Source of the DNA: Elusimicrobiales bacterium | GTDB taxonomy: Bacteria; Elusimicrobiota; Elusimicrobia; Elusimicrobiales; Elusimicrobiaceae | DNA length: 64,000 bases | Reading direction: 5' to 3' | NCBI GenBank assembly: GCA_041651175.1 | Contig: JBAZJT010000015.1 | Span: 1 to 64,000 of the forward strand | In this document: positions 42,087 through 50,595 of the stretch, piece by piece | How the letters are laid out: the number at the start of each line of letters is the position of its first letter | Numbering within the stretch: the stretch's first letter is position 1 | Translations under genes and position numbers: made by a program | Notes under the pieces: model-generated | Told to the model about the DNA's origin: nothing | Database searches by the model: none | The model's input: only the letters and a program-made list of their open reading frames with translations

Positions 42087-43721
42087 ATGGATGATTTGAT
42101 AAACCAGCCCCCCTCAAGTTCCGCCGAAAGCGGCGCGCCCTCCAAGGGCAAGCCGCGCAAGGTGCGCGAGGCGCCGGCCAGCCTGCGCAAATTCCGCGAA
42201 ATCTACGGCAAGGCGCTTGAAGGCGCAGGGCCGGATAAGGTGGCGGCCCAGAAGGCCAAGGGCAAGCTCACCGCGCGCGAGAGAATACAGTACCTCGTGG
42301 ACGAGGGCACCTTCAACGAGGTCGGCGCGCTGGTGGAAACCACCTGCACCGAATTCGGCCTGCGCGACAAGCATATAAAAGGCGACGGCGTCATCACGGG
42401 TTTCGGCAAGGTCAACGGGCGGGACGTGGCCATATTCTCGCAGGATTTCACGCAATTGGGCGGCTCGCTGGGGCTGGCGCATGCCAAGAAGATAGCCGCC
42501 GTCATGGACAAGGCGATAGAGGCGCGCACCCCCGTCATCGGCCTGCTGGATTCGGGCGGGGCGCGCATACAGGAAGGCGTGGAAAGCCTGGACGGCTACG
42601 CCCGCATTTTTGCGCGCAACGTCAAAGCCTCCGGCGTGGTGCCGCAGATTTCCGTCATACTCGGCCCCTGCGCCGGCGGCGCGGTATACTCGCCCGCTCT
42701 CACCGACTTTGTCTTCATGGTGGAAGGCATAAGCCATATGTTTATCACCGGGCCGGAGGTCGTCAAAGCCGCCACGGGCGAGCAGGTGGATTTTGACACG
42801 CTTGGCGGCAGCGGGCCGCATTCCTCCAAGTCCGGAGTGTGCCACTTCGTCGCCAAAAGCGAGCCGGACTGCTTCCGCCAGGTGCGCGAGTTGCTGAGCT
42901 TCCTGCCCCAGAGCCGCTGGGAAAAGCCTTCCGTGGGCGACAGCCCCGACCCCGCCAACCGCCAGGTCCCGCTGCTGGAGAAAATCTGCGAAATCCATCC
43001 GCGCAGGCCCTACCGCGTAACTCATATCATCTGGTGGCTGTCCGACGAGCATAAATTCCTGGAGGTCCACCAGAACTTCGCCAAAAACATAGTGGTGGGC
43101 TTTATGCGGCTGGGCGGCGAGGTCGTGGGCGTGGTGGCCAACAACCCCGCCGTGATGGGCGGCGCGCTGGACATACAGGCCAGCGTGAAGGCCGCGCGTT
43201 TCGTGCGTTTCTGCAACAGCTTCAATGTCCCGCTTCTGACGCTGGTGGACCTGGGCGGCTATCTGCCCGGGGTGGAGCAGGAGCACGGCGGCGTCATCCG
43301 CAACGGCGCGAAGCTGCTTTTCGCCTATGCCGAGGCCACCGTGCCGAAGGTGACGCTCATCCTGCGCAAGGCCTACGGCGGCGCGTATATAGCGATGAGT
43401 TCCAAATACCTCAACGGGGACTTCAATTTTTCGCTGCCCAGCGCGGAAATTGCCGTGATGGGTCCGCGCGGCGCGGTGGAAATACTGCAATCGCGCCTCA
43501 TAAAGGAAGCCCCGCCGGAGCAGCAGGACGCGCTTAAGGAAAAGCTTACCGCCGAGTATGCCGAGAAATTCGCCTCGCCTTATCAGACCACCTCCACCGG
43601 CTCCATAGACGAGGTGATAGAGCCTTGCCAGGCGCGCTACCGGCTGATTTCGGCGTTCCGTTTCCTGCGCAACAAGCGCATTCCGGGAACAAACGAATCC
43701 CGCGGCAACATCCCGCTGTGA
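42087..43721 (+). CDS. acyl-CoA carboxylase beta subunit (propionyl/methylmalonyl type)
   Basis: A 544-residue carboxyltransferase of the PccB/MmdA family, which moves carboxyl from biotin to acetyl- or propionyl-CoA. It has two crotonase-like halves. The first contains QDFTQLGGSLGLAHAKKI, LLDSGGARIQEGV and GPCAGGAVYSPAL. The second has VDLGGYLPGVEQEHGGVIRNGAKLL and KAYGGAYIAMSSK. An N-terminal tail of about 35 residues is lysine- and proline-rich. No biotin carboxylase or biotin-carrier gene is in the window. Placed 9 bp after the PPTase gene, it probably supplies malonyl- or methylmalonyl-CoA extender units. Which one cannot be read with confidence. Confidence 0.92.
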   Translation: MDDLINQPPSSSAESGAPSKGKPRKVREAPASLRKFREIYGKALEGAGPDKVAAQKAKGKLTARERIQYLVDEGTFNEVGALVETTCTEFGLRDKHIKGDGVITGFGKVNGRDVAIFSQDFTQLGGSLGLAHAKKIAAVMDKAIEARTPVIGLLDSGGARIQEGVESLDGYARIFARNVKASGVVPQISVILGPCAGGAVYSPALTDFVFMVEGISHMFITGPEVVKAATGEQVDFDTLGGSGPHSSKSGVCHFVAKSEPDCFRQVRELLSFLPQSRWEKPSVGDSPDPANRQVPLLEKICEIHPRRPYRVTHIIWWLSDEHKFLEVHQNFAKNIVVGFMRLGGEVVGVVANNPAVMGGALDIQASVKAARFVRFCNSFNVPLLTLVDLGGYLPGVEQEHGGVIRNGAKLLFAYAEATVPKVTLILRKAYGGAYIAMSSKYLNGDFNFSLPSAEIAVMGPRGAVEILQSRLIKEAPPEQQDALKEKLTAEYAEKFASPYQTTSTGSIDEVIEPCQARYRLISAFRFLRNKRIPGTNESRGNIPL

Positions 43722-44158
43722 AAGCCCTTGTGCAGCGGGTTGAGAAAGCCGCCGTCGCCATAGCGGGCGGCCCCAGGCGGGAGATCGGGCGCGGCTTTGT
43801 GGTTCTGCTGGGCGTGGCTGAAGGCGATACAGAGGCCGCCGCGCTCTGGCTTGCGGCGAAAACGGCGAAGCTGCGGGTGTTTTCAAACACGGAAGGCAAG
43901 TTTGACCTGTCGCTTGCCGATGTGGGCGGGCAGGCGCTGGTTGTTTCGCAGTTCACGCTGCTTGGCGACTGCGCCAAAGGCTGCCGGCCCGATTTTGCCG
44001 GCGCGGCCCGGCCCGAAGAAGCGAAAAAACTTTATCAGGCTTATGTTGACGCCCTCGCGCGAGAGGGCATACCCGTGCAGACCGGCGAGTTCGGCGCGCA
44101 CATGGATGTGGAAATTCACAACAACGGTCCCGTAACCATCATGCTAGAGCGTATATGA
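43718..44158 (+). CDS. dtd: D-aminoacyl-tRNA deacylase
   Basis: Removes D-amino acids (and Gly) mis-charged on tRNA. The 146-residue protein shows the conserved VQRVEKAAV start, GRGFVVLLGVAEGDT, VVSQFTLLGDCAKGCRPDF (SQFTL active-site motif) and NNGPVTIMLE (the GP cis-dipeptide chirality proofreading motif, here NGPVT). A GTG start at 43718 is chosen. It overlaps the carboxylase stop by 4 bp and gives the family-standard N-terminus; an ATG at 43625 would add 31 unrelated residues. A housekeeping gene carried in the operon. Confidence 0.95.
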   Translation: MKALVQRVEKAAVAIAGGPRREIGRGFVVLLGVAEGDTEAAALWLAAKTAKLRVFSNTEGKFDLSLADVGGQALVVSQFTLLGDCAKGCRPDFAGAARPEEAKKLYQAYVDALAREGIPVQTGEFGAHMDVEIHNNGPVTIMLERI

Positions 44159-45732
44159 CAAATCCGCGAGGCCGCCCGCGCATCGCGCGTTCGCGGCAGC
44201 CTTTTCTGTTTGATTTTAGCGGCGGCAAAATATCCCGGCGGGAGTATGCGCTGTGGACTGCCGCCGCCGCGCTGTGTTTTTGCGGCTTCTATATATTCCA
44301 CCGGTTTTGGTACAACGCGGTGTCGCTGAAAGCCGCCGCGCCGGTTTACTATCACGACGATATAATAAAGGTCAGGCTTTCCACCCGCAACAGGGCCTTG
44401 CTGGAGAATTGGCGGCTTCATCCGCCGGTTGTGCGCCTTGCCGGGATGAACGCAAGGCCGGTAGGCGGCATGGCGCGGTTTTACATGACGCCGGTCCGCA
44501 ACGGCTGGGCCGGGCAAATGCCCTGCCCATGGAATGCCCCGCCCGGCAGCTACCGGCTTGAGCTGGAAGGCGGCTGCAAATATCTCAAGGCCGGCAATGT
44601 GGAGATAGCGCGCCGCGTCCCGGCGAAAATGCCGCCCAAATTCGTGGTTCTTACTATGGAGTATGCCGGGGATTACCGTTCCCTCCGCATGAAGCTGCCC
44701 GACGGCACTATTGGCGGCAAAGACGCGCCCGCGCGCTGGGCAAAGCATCTGGGCGCGGACGCGGTGTGGGCGCTGGTTGGCAAAACCTCCGGCGTCAAAG
44801 GCGCGCCGTGGAACACTGTGGACCTTGCCTCCGTGCGCGAGGTGGGGCGGCAGTGCCATGCGCGGGGCGTAAAATTCGGCGTGTGGGTGATGTGCTATCT
44901 CACGCATATAGAGAAAAACAATTTTTTTCCCCGCTACCAGTGGGCGCAGGAGATTGAAAACGGCAGGCTCAAAAACGTGCGCGCCGTCTCGCTGCGCGAC
45001 GGCAAAAGGCCCGACGACATCGCCGATTTGCTGATTAAATTCCGCGATATGCCCGAGGTTGATTATCTGGGGCTGGATTATATCCGCAATGCTCTTGGCG
45101 GCTACGAGCTGATGGACGATTTCTACGCCGAAATGCCCTGGGCCCCCAGGCCGGAAAACTGGGACAGGCTTTCGCCCGGCGGAAAAACGGCCGCTTTCGC
45201 TGCCATGAAGGTCGCGCGCAAAAACAAGCAGTTCATAGACGACTGGCAGTGGTGGCGCGCGCGCAGTGTCGCGCGGATAGTGCGCCATATAAAAGACCGG
45301 CTGGGTCCCTCCAAGCCGCTGTGGGCGTTCACGCTGGGCTGGGAAAGGGGCTGGCAGCACGGGCAGGACCCGCCCATGATAAACGATGCCGGCGCGGACT
45401 ACGATGCGGTCATGCTTTACGAGGCCACCTCCGGCCAGTTCGCCGAGATGATGTCAGACTGGGGAGGCTACCTCAAATCCGCCGACGTCCAGCTTGTTGC
45501 CGGAAATGTGATAGACTGGCCCCTGCACCAGAACGCCGGGCTGGGCGAGTATAAAAGCCGCTTCTCGCGCGCGATGCGCCGCATGTATTCCGACGGGAAC
45601 GTGCCGGGCATATTCGTCCATGACCTGTGCCGGCTTGTGGGCGGGCGCAAAGGCCCCGCCTCAACCGAGGACTGGGCCCGCGCCACGCGCGAGGTCATAG
45701 CCGAATTCCGCGCGCTGCCGGATAAAAAATGA
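44155..45732 (+). CDS. membrane-anchored TIM-barrel, glycoside-hydrolase-like protein
   Basis: A 525-residue protein with a basic cytoplasmic start, one transmembrane segment (about 31-51, LWTAAAALCFCGFYIF) and an extracytoplasmic part. Residues about 60-150 look like a beta-sandwich. From about 165 a TIM-barrel-like domain shows strand-end acidic residues: ADAVWALVGK, VKFGVWVMCYL, VDYLGLDYIRN, KPLWAFTLGWERG, DYDAVMLYEA. The arrangement resembles GHL10/DUF187-like putative glycosidases. The catalytic pair cannot be assigned with certainty; D in LGLDYIRN and E in MLYEA are candidates. It overlaps dtd by 4 bp. It may trim envelope glycans. Confidence 0.62.
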   Translation: MTNPRGRPRIARSRQPFLFDFSGGKISRREYALWTAAAALCFCGFYIFHRFWYNAVSLKAAAPVYYHDDIIKVRLSTRNRALLENWRLHPPVVRLAGMNARPVGGMARFYMTPVRNGWAGQMPCPWNAPPGSYRLELEGGCKYLKAGNVEIARRVPAKMPPKFVVLTMEYAGDYRSLRMKLPDGTIGGKDAPARWAKHLGADAVWALVGKTSGVKGAPWNTVDLASVREVGRQCHARGVKFGVWVMCYLTHIEKNNFFPRYQWAQEIENGRLKNVRAVSLRDGKRPDDIADLLIKFRDMPEVDYLGLDYIRNALGGYELMDDFYAEMPWAPRPENWDRLSPGGKTAAFAAMKVARKNKQFIDDWQWWRARSVARIVRHIKDRLGPSKPLWAFTLGWERGWQHGQDPPMINDAGADYDAVMLYEATSGQFAEMMSDWGGYLKSADVQLVAGNVIDWPLHQNAGLGEYKSRFSRAMRRMYSDGNVPGIFVHDLCRLVGGRKGPASTEDWARATREVIAEFRALPDKK

Positions 45733-46193
45733 AGAGTCTGCTGCTTGCCGTAACCGTTTCCGCCGCGGCTTTTGCCGCGGCTAAAACCGCGCCGAAAACG
45801 GTGAAGATAACTTTCCCCCCCTCTAAAACGGTTGTGGAGGCAGAGCTTGCCCTCACGCAGGCGGAACATGAGAAAGGGCTGATGTTGAGGACCAGCCTCG
45901 CCTCCGGGCGCGGGATGCTTTTCGTTTTCCCGGAGGAGGATATGCACGTTTTCTGGATGAAGAACACGCTCATAGACTTGGACATAGTTTTTATCGGCGC
46001 GGACAAAAAGATACTGCTGGTCTACGACAAAGTCCCCAAATCCCGCAAAGACACCCCCGACGACAAGGTGGCCCGCGTCCCCGGTTTTGGCCGGTATGTG
46101 CTGGAACTGCCAGCCGGATACTGCGCCGGGCACGGGATAGTCAAAGGCTCGGCGCTTGAGTTCAGGCTGCCGCAGCCGAAGGCCGGGAAATGA
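45729..46193 (+). CDS. DUF192-family exported protein
   Basis: A 154-residue protein with a signal peptide (1-19, ending AFAAAKT). The DUF192 core reads VEAELALTQAEHEKGLMLRTSL, GRGMLFVFPEEDMHVFWMKNTLIDLDIVFI and YVLELPAGYCAGHGI. The family forms a small beta-barrel of unknown function, often encoded near secreted or envelope proteins. It overlaps both neighbours by 4 bp. Palindromic element B begins 4 bp after its stop codon. Confidence 0.92.
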   Translation: MKSLLLAVTVSAAAFAAAKTAPKTVKITFPPSKTVVEAELALTQAEHEKGLMLRTSLASGRGMLFVFPEEDMHVFWMKNTLIDLDIVFIGADKKILLVYDKVPKSRKDTPDDKVARVPGFGRYVLELPAGYCAGHGIVKGSALEFRLPQPKAGK

Positions 46194-47788
46194 AAATAGA
46201 CTTGCTCCCGAATAAGGTTTATGAGGCAAAAAGACAGGATTTTGGCCTGCAACGCAGCGGACAGAGGCGAGCACACTCCGGCGGGGTGTGTAAGCCGGTG
46301 GCCGCGAAGTTGCAGGCCAAAAGCCGTGATTTTTGCCCAAAAAATTATTCGGGAGCAAGTCTAATAATTGCGCTGCTTCTTTTGCTTTGCAGGCCCGCCC
46401 TTGCCGCCGATATTGACTGGGATGCGGCTTACAGGGAAACCAGGGCGCATCTGATAAATCTCATCAACATAAAGACCGCCCAGCCGGAGGGTAGCGAGGT
46501 TGCGGCGGCGCGCTACATATATTGCGCGCTAAACCGCGAGGGCATAGACTGGGAGATTTACAAGTCCGCGTCCGGTAGGGCGAATCTGGTGGCGCGGCTG
46601 AAAGGCTCCGGCAACGGAAAACCGCTGCTTCTGATGGCGCATCTGGACACCGTGGGCGCCGACGCCGCGGAATGGGCGTCGGACCCGTTCAGGGCGGCGG
46701 AGCGCGGCGGCGCGATATACGGCAGGGGCGCGGTGGACTGCAAAAGCCTTGCCGCTATCAATCTGAGTACGCTGGTCTGGCTCAAACGCAGCGGCATAAA
46801 GCTGCGCCGCGATGTCATCATGCTTGCCAGCGCCGACGAGGAAGCCGGCGGCGCGCTGGGCCTGCGCTGGATGCTGGACAAGCACCCCGGCGCGATAGAC
46901 TGTGGCTTTGCCCTTAACGAGGGAGGCGGCATGATACTGGGCGCGGACGGCTCCCCCCGCGCGCTGTATGTGGACGTGGGCGCAAAGCCGTGCATGAAAG
47001 TGGTCGTTTCCGCCTCCGGCCGGCCCGGACATCCGGCCATGCCGCCGCGCGGGCAGGCCATATACAGCCTTTCCGCCGCCCTGAACCGGTTAAAGTCCGG
47101 TTACAGGCCGCAGACGCGCATGACGCCACTTGTCCGCAGACTCTTTGAGGGGATTTACCCCTTCCAGAATCAGGACGGCAAAACCACTCTGGACATGTTG
47201 TTTTCGGAAGACCCTGCCGCCCGCCGCCAGGCGGAGGACGCAATCGCTCTTGACCCGTTTCTTGACTCCCAACTGCGCGACACCTGCTCCCCCGTTATTT
47301 TGCGCGCCGGAGATGACGGCAATGTGATACCTGGCCATGCCCGCGCGGAACTGGATTGCCGCCTGCTGCCCGATTCGGACCCGGAGGCCGCGCTATCCGA
47401 GCTTAAAGCCGCCGTTGGCGACGCCGCGGAGGTTTCCGTAAAGGAGAGTCCAGAAAAGCCGTTTCCCAAACCCATGGACATGACGGACGAACTGTATGAG
47501 ACCATAGTGCGCGTAAGCTCCGCCGCCATGCCCACCGCCGTGCTTGCCGGCGGCGCGCTTTCGCCCGCAAGCGATTCCGAATGGCTGCGCCGCAGGGGGA
47601 TAATAACTTACGGCCTTTGCGGACCGTCAACTTACGGCGAATCCTCCGGCGTGCACGGCGCGGACGAGCGTATTTCCGAGGCGGAACTGCGCCAGCAGCT
47701 GAAGCTCATTTATCTTGTAACCGCCGCCTTCGCCGGGGAGGCGGCCCCGCCGCAGCCGCCGGTTCCCCCTCCCGCTGCCGCCAGATAA
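46190..47788 (+). CDS. exported M20-family metallopeptidase with element-encoded N-terminal insert
   Basis: A 532-residue di-zinc peptidase or deacylase. Motifs in order are LLLMAHLDTVGAD, GRGAVDCKSLAA, ASADEEAGGALG (catalytic Glu), CGFALNEGG and a C-terminal SSGVHGADERIS (His ligand). Residues 58-67 are very hydrophobic (LIIALLLLLC), followed by the cleavage-like RPALAAD. This is a signal peptide displaced inward, because residues 4-58 come from an inserted 165-bp palindromic element. Removing it restores a start M-K-I-I-I-A-L-L-L-L-L, an ideal signal peptide. The insert keeps the frame open. Export through a 57-residue basic N-region, or initiation at an internal codon, are both uncertain. 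It overlaps DUF192 by 4 bp. Confidence 0.88.
   Translation: MKIDLLPNKVYEAKRQDFGLQRSGQRRAHSGGVCKPVAAKLQAKSRDFCPKNYSGASLIIALLLLLCRPALAADIDWDAAYRETRAHLINLINIKTAQPEGSEVAAARYIYCALNREGIDWEIYKSASGRANLVARLKGSGNGKPLLLMAHLDTVGADAAEWASDPFRAAERGGAIYGRGAVDCKSLAAINLSTLVWLKRSGIKLRRDVIMLASADEEAGGALGLRWMLDKHPGAIDCGFALNEGGGMILGADGSPRALYVDVGAKPCMKVVVSASGRPGHPAMPPRGQAIYSLSAALNRLKSGYRPQTRMTPLVRRLFEGIYPFQNQDGKTTLDMLFSEDPAARRQAEDAIALDPFLDSQLRDTCSPVILRAGDDGNVIPGHARAELDCRLLPDSDPEAALSELKAAVGDAAEVSVKESPEKPFPKPMDMTDELYETIVRVSSAAMPTAVLAGGALSPASDSEWLRRRGIITYGLCGPSTYGESSGVHGADERISEAELRQQLKLIYLVTAAFAGEAAPPQPPVPPPAAAR
46197..46363. mobile_element. TA-flanked palindromic element (MITE-like), copy B, inserted in frame
   Basis: The core 46199-46361 (163 bp) has perfect 17-bp terminal inverted repeats, GACTTGCTCCCGAATAA, and a TA dinucleotide on each side. 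Internally the arms match again: GGCAAAAA with TTTTTGCC, TTTTGGCCTGCAAC with its inverse, and an apical CACACTCC/GGGGTGTG hairpin. Core plus one TA copy is 165 bp, exactly 55 codons, so the peptidase frame continues through it without a stop. No transposase is encoded. Design and size parallel copy A, and its terminal sequence recurs at 30847-30917. Confidence 0.88.
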
Positions 47789-47810
47789 CGTTTTTTGCTT
47801 TAATTTATAT

Positions 47811-48875
47811 ATGCGAAAACTAAAGGCCGCCGTGCTAGGCGCCACCGGAACGGTGGGCCAGAAGTTCATAACCCTGCTGCAGGACCATCCCTGGTTTGAA
47901 ATAGGCGCGCTGGGCGCGTCCGAATTTTCCGCCGGCCAGACATACGGCCAGGCCGCCGCCTCCAAATGGCGGCAGTGCGTGCCGCCGCCGCAGGCGGTGG
48001 CGTCCATGAAAATCCTCTCCTGCAAGCCGGAACTGATGGACTGCGATCTTGCTTTCTCCGGCCTTGAGCCTTCCGCCGCAAACGAGGTGGAAAAGGCGTT
48101 TGCCGCCTACGGCATCCCGGTGATTTCCAACACCCGCAATTACCGGATGGAGCCGGACGTGCCGCTTCTGGTCCCGGAGGTCAACCCCGAACATGCGGAG
48201 CTGGTCCTGCTCCAGAAAAAGCGCGGCTGGAAAAGCTTTATCGTTACCAACCCCAATTGCGTCGTCGCGCCGCTGGTGATGGCGCTAAAACCGGTGCTGG
48301 ACGAATTCGGCCTGTCTAAGGTGATGGTTTTTTCCATGCAGGCGGTGTCCGGCGCGGGGTATCCGGGCGTGGCGTCGCTGGACATACTGGACAATGTTAT
48401 CCCGCATATCGGCGGCGAGGAGCCCAAAGTGGAGGCCGAGCCGCTAAAAATTCTGGGCGCTCTCAAAAACGGCGTTGTGCAGAGCGCCCCTTTCAAAATA
48501 TCCGCGCAGTGCAACCGCGTTGCGGTATGCGACGGACATACCATAAACGTCTCCTTCGCCACGAAGAAAAAAACCTCCATCCAGGCAATACGCGACGCGC
48601 TTGAGGGGTTCACTGCGCTGCCGCAGCGGCTGAAGCTGCCCTCCGCGCCGCAGCCCCCGCTGATTTATCTGGAGGATAATTTCCGCCCCCAGCCGAAACT
48701 GGACAGGGACGCCGGGCGCGGCATGGCGGTAACCGTGGGCCGGCTGCGCGACTGTCCGGTACTGGGCTTTAAGATGGTCGTGCTGGGCCATAACACCGTG
48801 CGCGGCGCCGCCGGCGCGGCCATACTCAACGCCGAACTGCTGCTCCGGCAGGGATATATAAAGCCCCGCTCCTGA
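47811..48875 (+). CDS. asd: aspartate-semialdehyde dehydrogenase (archaeal/fungal-type)
   Basis: Reduces aspartyl phosphate to aspartate semialdehyde with NADPH. The 354-residue enzyme has the Rossmann start AVLGATGTVGQKFI and catalytic C150 in TNPNCVVAPL. The VSGAGYPGV segment and a late GHNTVRGAAGAA complete the pattern of the archaeal/fungal-like branch rather than the E. coli type. Its product feeds lysine, threonine and methionine. It is also the direct substrate of the DUF39 homocysteine synthase encoded 4 kb downstream under a SAM riboswitch. This gene itself has no visible riboswitch and lies 22 bp after the M20 peptidase. Confidence 0.94.
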   Translation: MRKLKAAVLGATGTVGQKFITLLQDHPWFEIGALGASEFSAGQTYGQAAASKWRQCVPPPQAVASMKILSCKPELMDCDLAFSGLEPSAANEVEKAFAAYGIPVISNTRNYRMEPDVPLLVPEVNPEHAELVLLQKKRGWKSFIVTNPNCVVAPLVMALKPVLDEFGLSKVMVFSMQAVSGAGYPGVASLDILDNVIPHIGGEEPKVEAEPLKILGALKNGVVQSAPFKISAQCNRVAVCDGHTINVSFATKKKTSIQAIRDALEGFTALPQRLKLPSAPQPPLIYLEDNFRPQPKLDRDAGRGMAVTVGRLRDCPVLGFKMVVLGHNTVRGAAGAAILNAELLLRQGYIKPRS

Positions 48876-48932
48876 TTTTTGCCGCGACGGTTTTTCGCAG
48901 CTCCCGCAGTCTAACTATATACGGGTGCGATT

Positions 48933-49478
48933 ATGCCTGGCGAAAATGAAATAATCCGGGACATTCTTGACGGCAGGGGCGATTTTGCCGGACTGGTGCG
49001 CGAGCATCAGCGGGCGGTTTATGCCTTCTGCCTTTCTTTTTTGCGCTCGCCCGAAGACGCGGAGGACGCCGTTCAGGACGTGTTCGTCAAGGCATACCGC
49101 AATCTGGGCAGATTCCGCTTTGAGTCGTCGTTTTTTACCTGGCTGCGCCGGATAGCCTACTGCCGCTGCATTGACGGGCTAAAGCAGAGGGCAAAGCGGC
49201 GCGAGGAAGCGATGGAGCGCGATTTCGCGGAGCCGCCCGCGTCCCGCGGTTCCGGCGACGGCGAGATGATTGAAAACGCACTTGCCGCGCTGCCGGAGGA
49301 TTACCGCGCCGTCCTTGTCATGCGCGAGGGCTGCGGCATGTCTTACGAGGAAATCGCCCAGGCCATGGATATATCGGCGGACGCCGTGGATGCCAAAATC
49401 CGGCGGGCCAGGGCGCTATTTTCCGAAAAAGCCCGGAAATTTGCGGAGGACTGCTATGAACTGCGCGAAAACAGATGA
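48933..49478 (+). CDS. ECF-type RNA polymerase sigma factor
   Basis: A 181-residue RpoE-like sigma factor. Region 2 spans about 20-85: VREHQRAVYAFCLSFLRSPEDAEDAVQDVFVKAYRNL. Region 4 spans about 115-170: LAALPEDYRAVLVMREGCGMSYEEIAQAMDISADAVDAKIRRAR. It is followed with a 23-bp overlap by a zinc-finger anti-sigma factor, then by a Spy-like periplasmic protein and an autotransporter. This points to an envelope-stress or surface-expression regulon. No clear ECF autoregulatory promoter was recognised upstream. Confidence 0.94.
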   Translation: MPGENEIIRDILDGRGDFAGLVREHQRAVYAFCLSFLRSPEDAEDAVQDVFVKAYRNLGRFRFESSFFTWLRRIAYCRCIDGLKQRAKRREEAMERDFAEPPASRGSGDGEMIENALAALPEDYRAVLVMREGCGMSYEEIAQAMDISADAVDAKIRRARALFSEKARKFAEDCYELRENR

Positions 49479-49899
49479 GGTTTTCCGGCTGTTGGACGGC
49501 AGGCTTTCCGGCGCGGAGCGCGGGCAGGCGCAGCGGCATCTGGAAAGCTGCCCGCAATGCCGGGAAGATGTGCGGAGGTGGAGTGATCTGTCCCGCCGGG
49601 CTTTCAGTCTGCCGGAGAGGGTGGAATGCCCGGATTTCTCCGCCAGCGTTATGGCGGAAATTGGCAGGGAACAACCATTTTGCGGCGTTATAGCGTGCCG
49701 GCTGAGGGGTTTTTTCACCGTTCCGCGCCTGGCAGCTGCGGGGGCGGCTATTTTGCTTATAGCGCTTGTCGCGGCGCGCGCGGCAAAGGCGCGTCGCCAG
49801 TCGGAAAAAGAGGCGGCGGTATTTGTGGCGGAGTTTGTTTCCGGCGGCAAGACGGACGACAGCTATACGGCGCTGTCGGAGCGGCTGTTCGGACTTTAG
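49456..49899 (+). CDS. zinc-finger anti-sigma factor
   Basis: A 147-residue single-pass membrane protein. The N-terminal ZAS-type finger H28-x3-C32-x2-C35 (HLESCPQC) would bind the sigma factor. A transmembrane segment at about 88-106 (LAAAGAAILLIALVAA) and a short periplasmic tail follow. ATG 49456 is chosen: it follows GAGGA and gives the standard start MNCAKTDEVFRLLDG. The 23-bp overlap with the sigma gene is typical of co-translated sigma/anti-sigma pairs. Release is likely by regulated proteolysis (family knowledge). Confidence 0.9.
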   Translation: MNCAKTDEVFRLLDGRLSGAERGQAQRHLESCPQCREDVRRWSDLSRRAFSLPERVECPDFSASVMAEIGREQPFCGVIACRLRGFFTVPRLAAAGAAILLIALVAARAAKARRQSEKEAAVFVAEFVSGGKTDDSYTALSERLFGL

Positions 49900-49921
49900 C
49901 GGAACATCGCAAGGAGGCGGT

Positions 49922-50539
49922 ATGAACAGGAAAATCAGGGTTTTTGCTCTGGCGGCGGTTGCGGCTGCCGGGCTGTGCGCGGTGGCCTGCGCTCAGGAGG
50001 GGCCGGACGGCCCGCCGGAACACGGGCGCGGCGGTTTTCGCGGCGGCGAAGGGATGATGCGCGACGAGGGCCGGATGCTGGATAAAATTGCCGCGAAAAT
50101 CGGCATCAGCGACGAAAAGGCCGCGAAAATGAAAAGCCTGCGCGAGGCCCGCTCCGCCAAAATGAAACAGCTTGGCGAAACTCTCAAGACCAGGCGCGAG
50201 GCGATGCTGGCCGAGTTGAAAAAATCCGGCTACAGCGAGGATGCCGTGCGCAAGCTTCAGGCCGAGGCGCAGAAGACGGAAAACGAACTTGACAATAACC
50301 GGCTGGAAGGCCTGCTTGAAATACGCAAACTCCTTAGCGACGACGAATTTAAAAAACTGATGGACATGCTGCCCCGCCCGCCGGACGGCCCGGGCCGGGG
50401 TATGCGCCCGGACCGCTCCGGCGGCGGGCGCGGCGGCCCGCCGCGCGATATGGAGCCTCGCGGTGAAGGCGGCCCCGGAGGGGACGGCTTTTCACGGCCT
50501 TACGGAGGCGATGACGGCAAAATGCCGTCCCAGCCATGA
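49922..50539 (+). CDS. Spy/CpxP-like periplasmic protein with Gly/Arg/Pro-rich tail
   Basis: A 205-residue exported protein. A signal peptide covers 1-24 (ending VACAQ). Residues about 55-145 form a charged alpha-helical hairpin (MLDKIAAKIGISDEKAAKMK, then LKTRREAMLAELKKSGYSEDAV), as in Spy/CpxP/ZraP envelope chaperones and metal sensors. The last ~55 residues are disordered and Gly/Pro/Arg-rich. AAGGAGG precedes the ATG by 4 nt. Directly behind the sigma/anti-sigma pair, it is probably a stress target or feedback sensor of that pair. No LTxxQ motif was seen, so the family call rests on architecture. Confidence 0.72.
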   Translation: MNRKIRVFALAAVAAAGLCAVACAQEGPDGPPEHGRGGFRGGEGMMRDEGRMLDKIAAKIGISDEKAAKMKSLREARSAKMKQLGETLKTRREAMLAELKKSGYSEDAVRKLQAEAQKTENELDNNRLEGLLEIRKLLSDDEFKKLMDMLPRPPDGPGRGMRPDRSGGGRGGPPRDMEPRGEGGPGGDGFSRPYGGDDGKMPSQP

Positions 50540-50595
50540 CGCGCGGAGAGGCTGGCGCGGGACGGCACGGCGCGTTGCCCGGACAGGGTGGCGCA

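Noticed and set aside
43625..43717. Upstream ATG start for dtd
   Set aside because: It would add 31 residues read from the carboxylase gene in another frame. GTG 43718 with a 4-bp overlap gives the standard N-terminus.
46197..46363. Riboswitch or attenuator between DUF192 and the M20 peptidase
   Set aside because: Perfect terminal repeats with TA flanks, and exact restoration of the signal peptide on removal, fit an insertion better than a regulatory leader.
49270..49455. Longer anti-sigma factor starting inside the sigma gene
   Set aside because: The extra 62 residues are out-of-frame sigma sequence. ATG 49456 follows GAGGA and yields a normal zinc-finger N-terminus.
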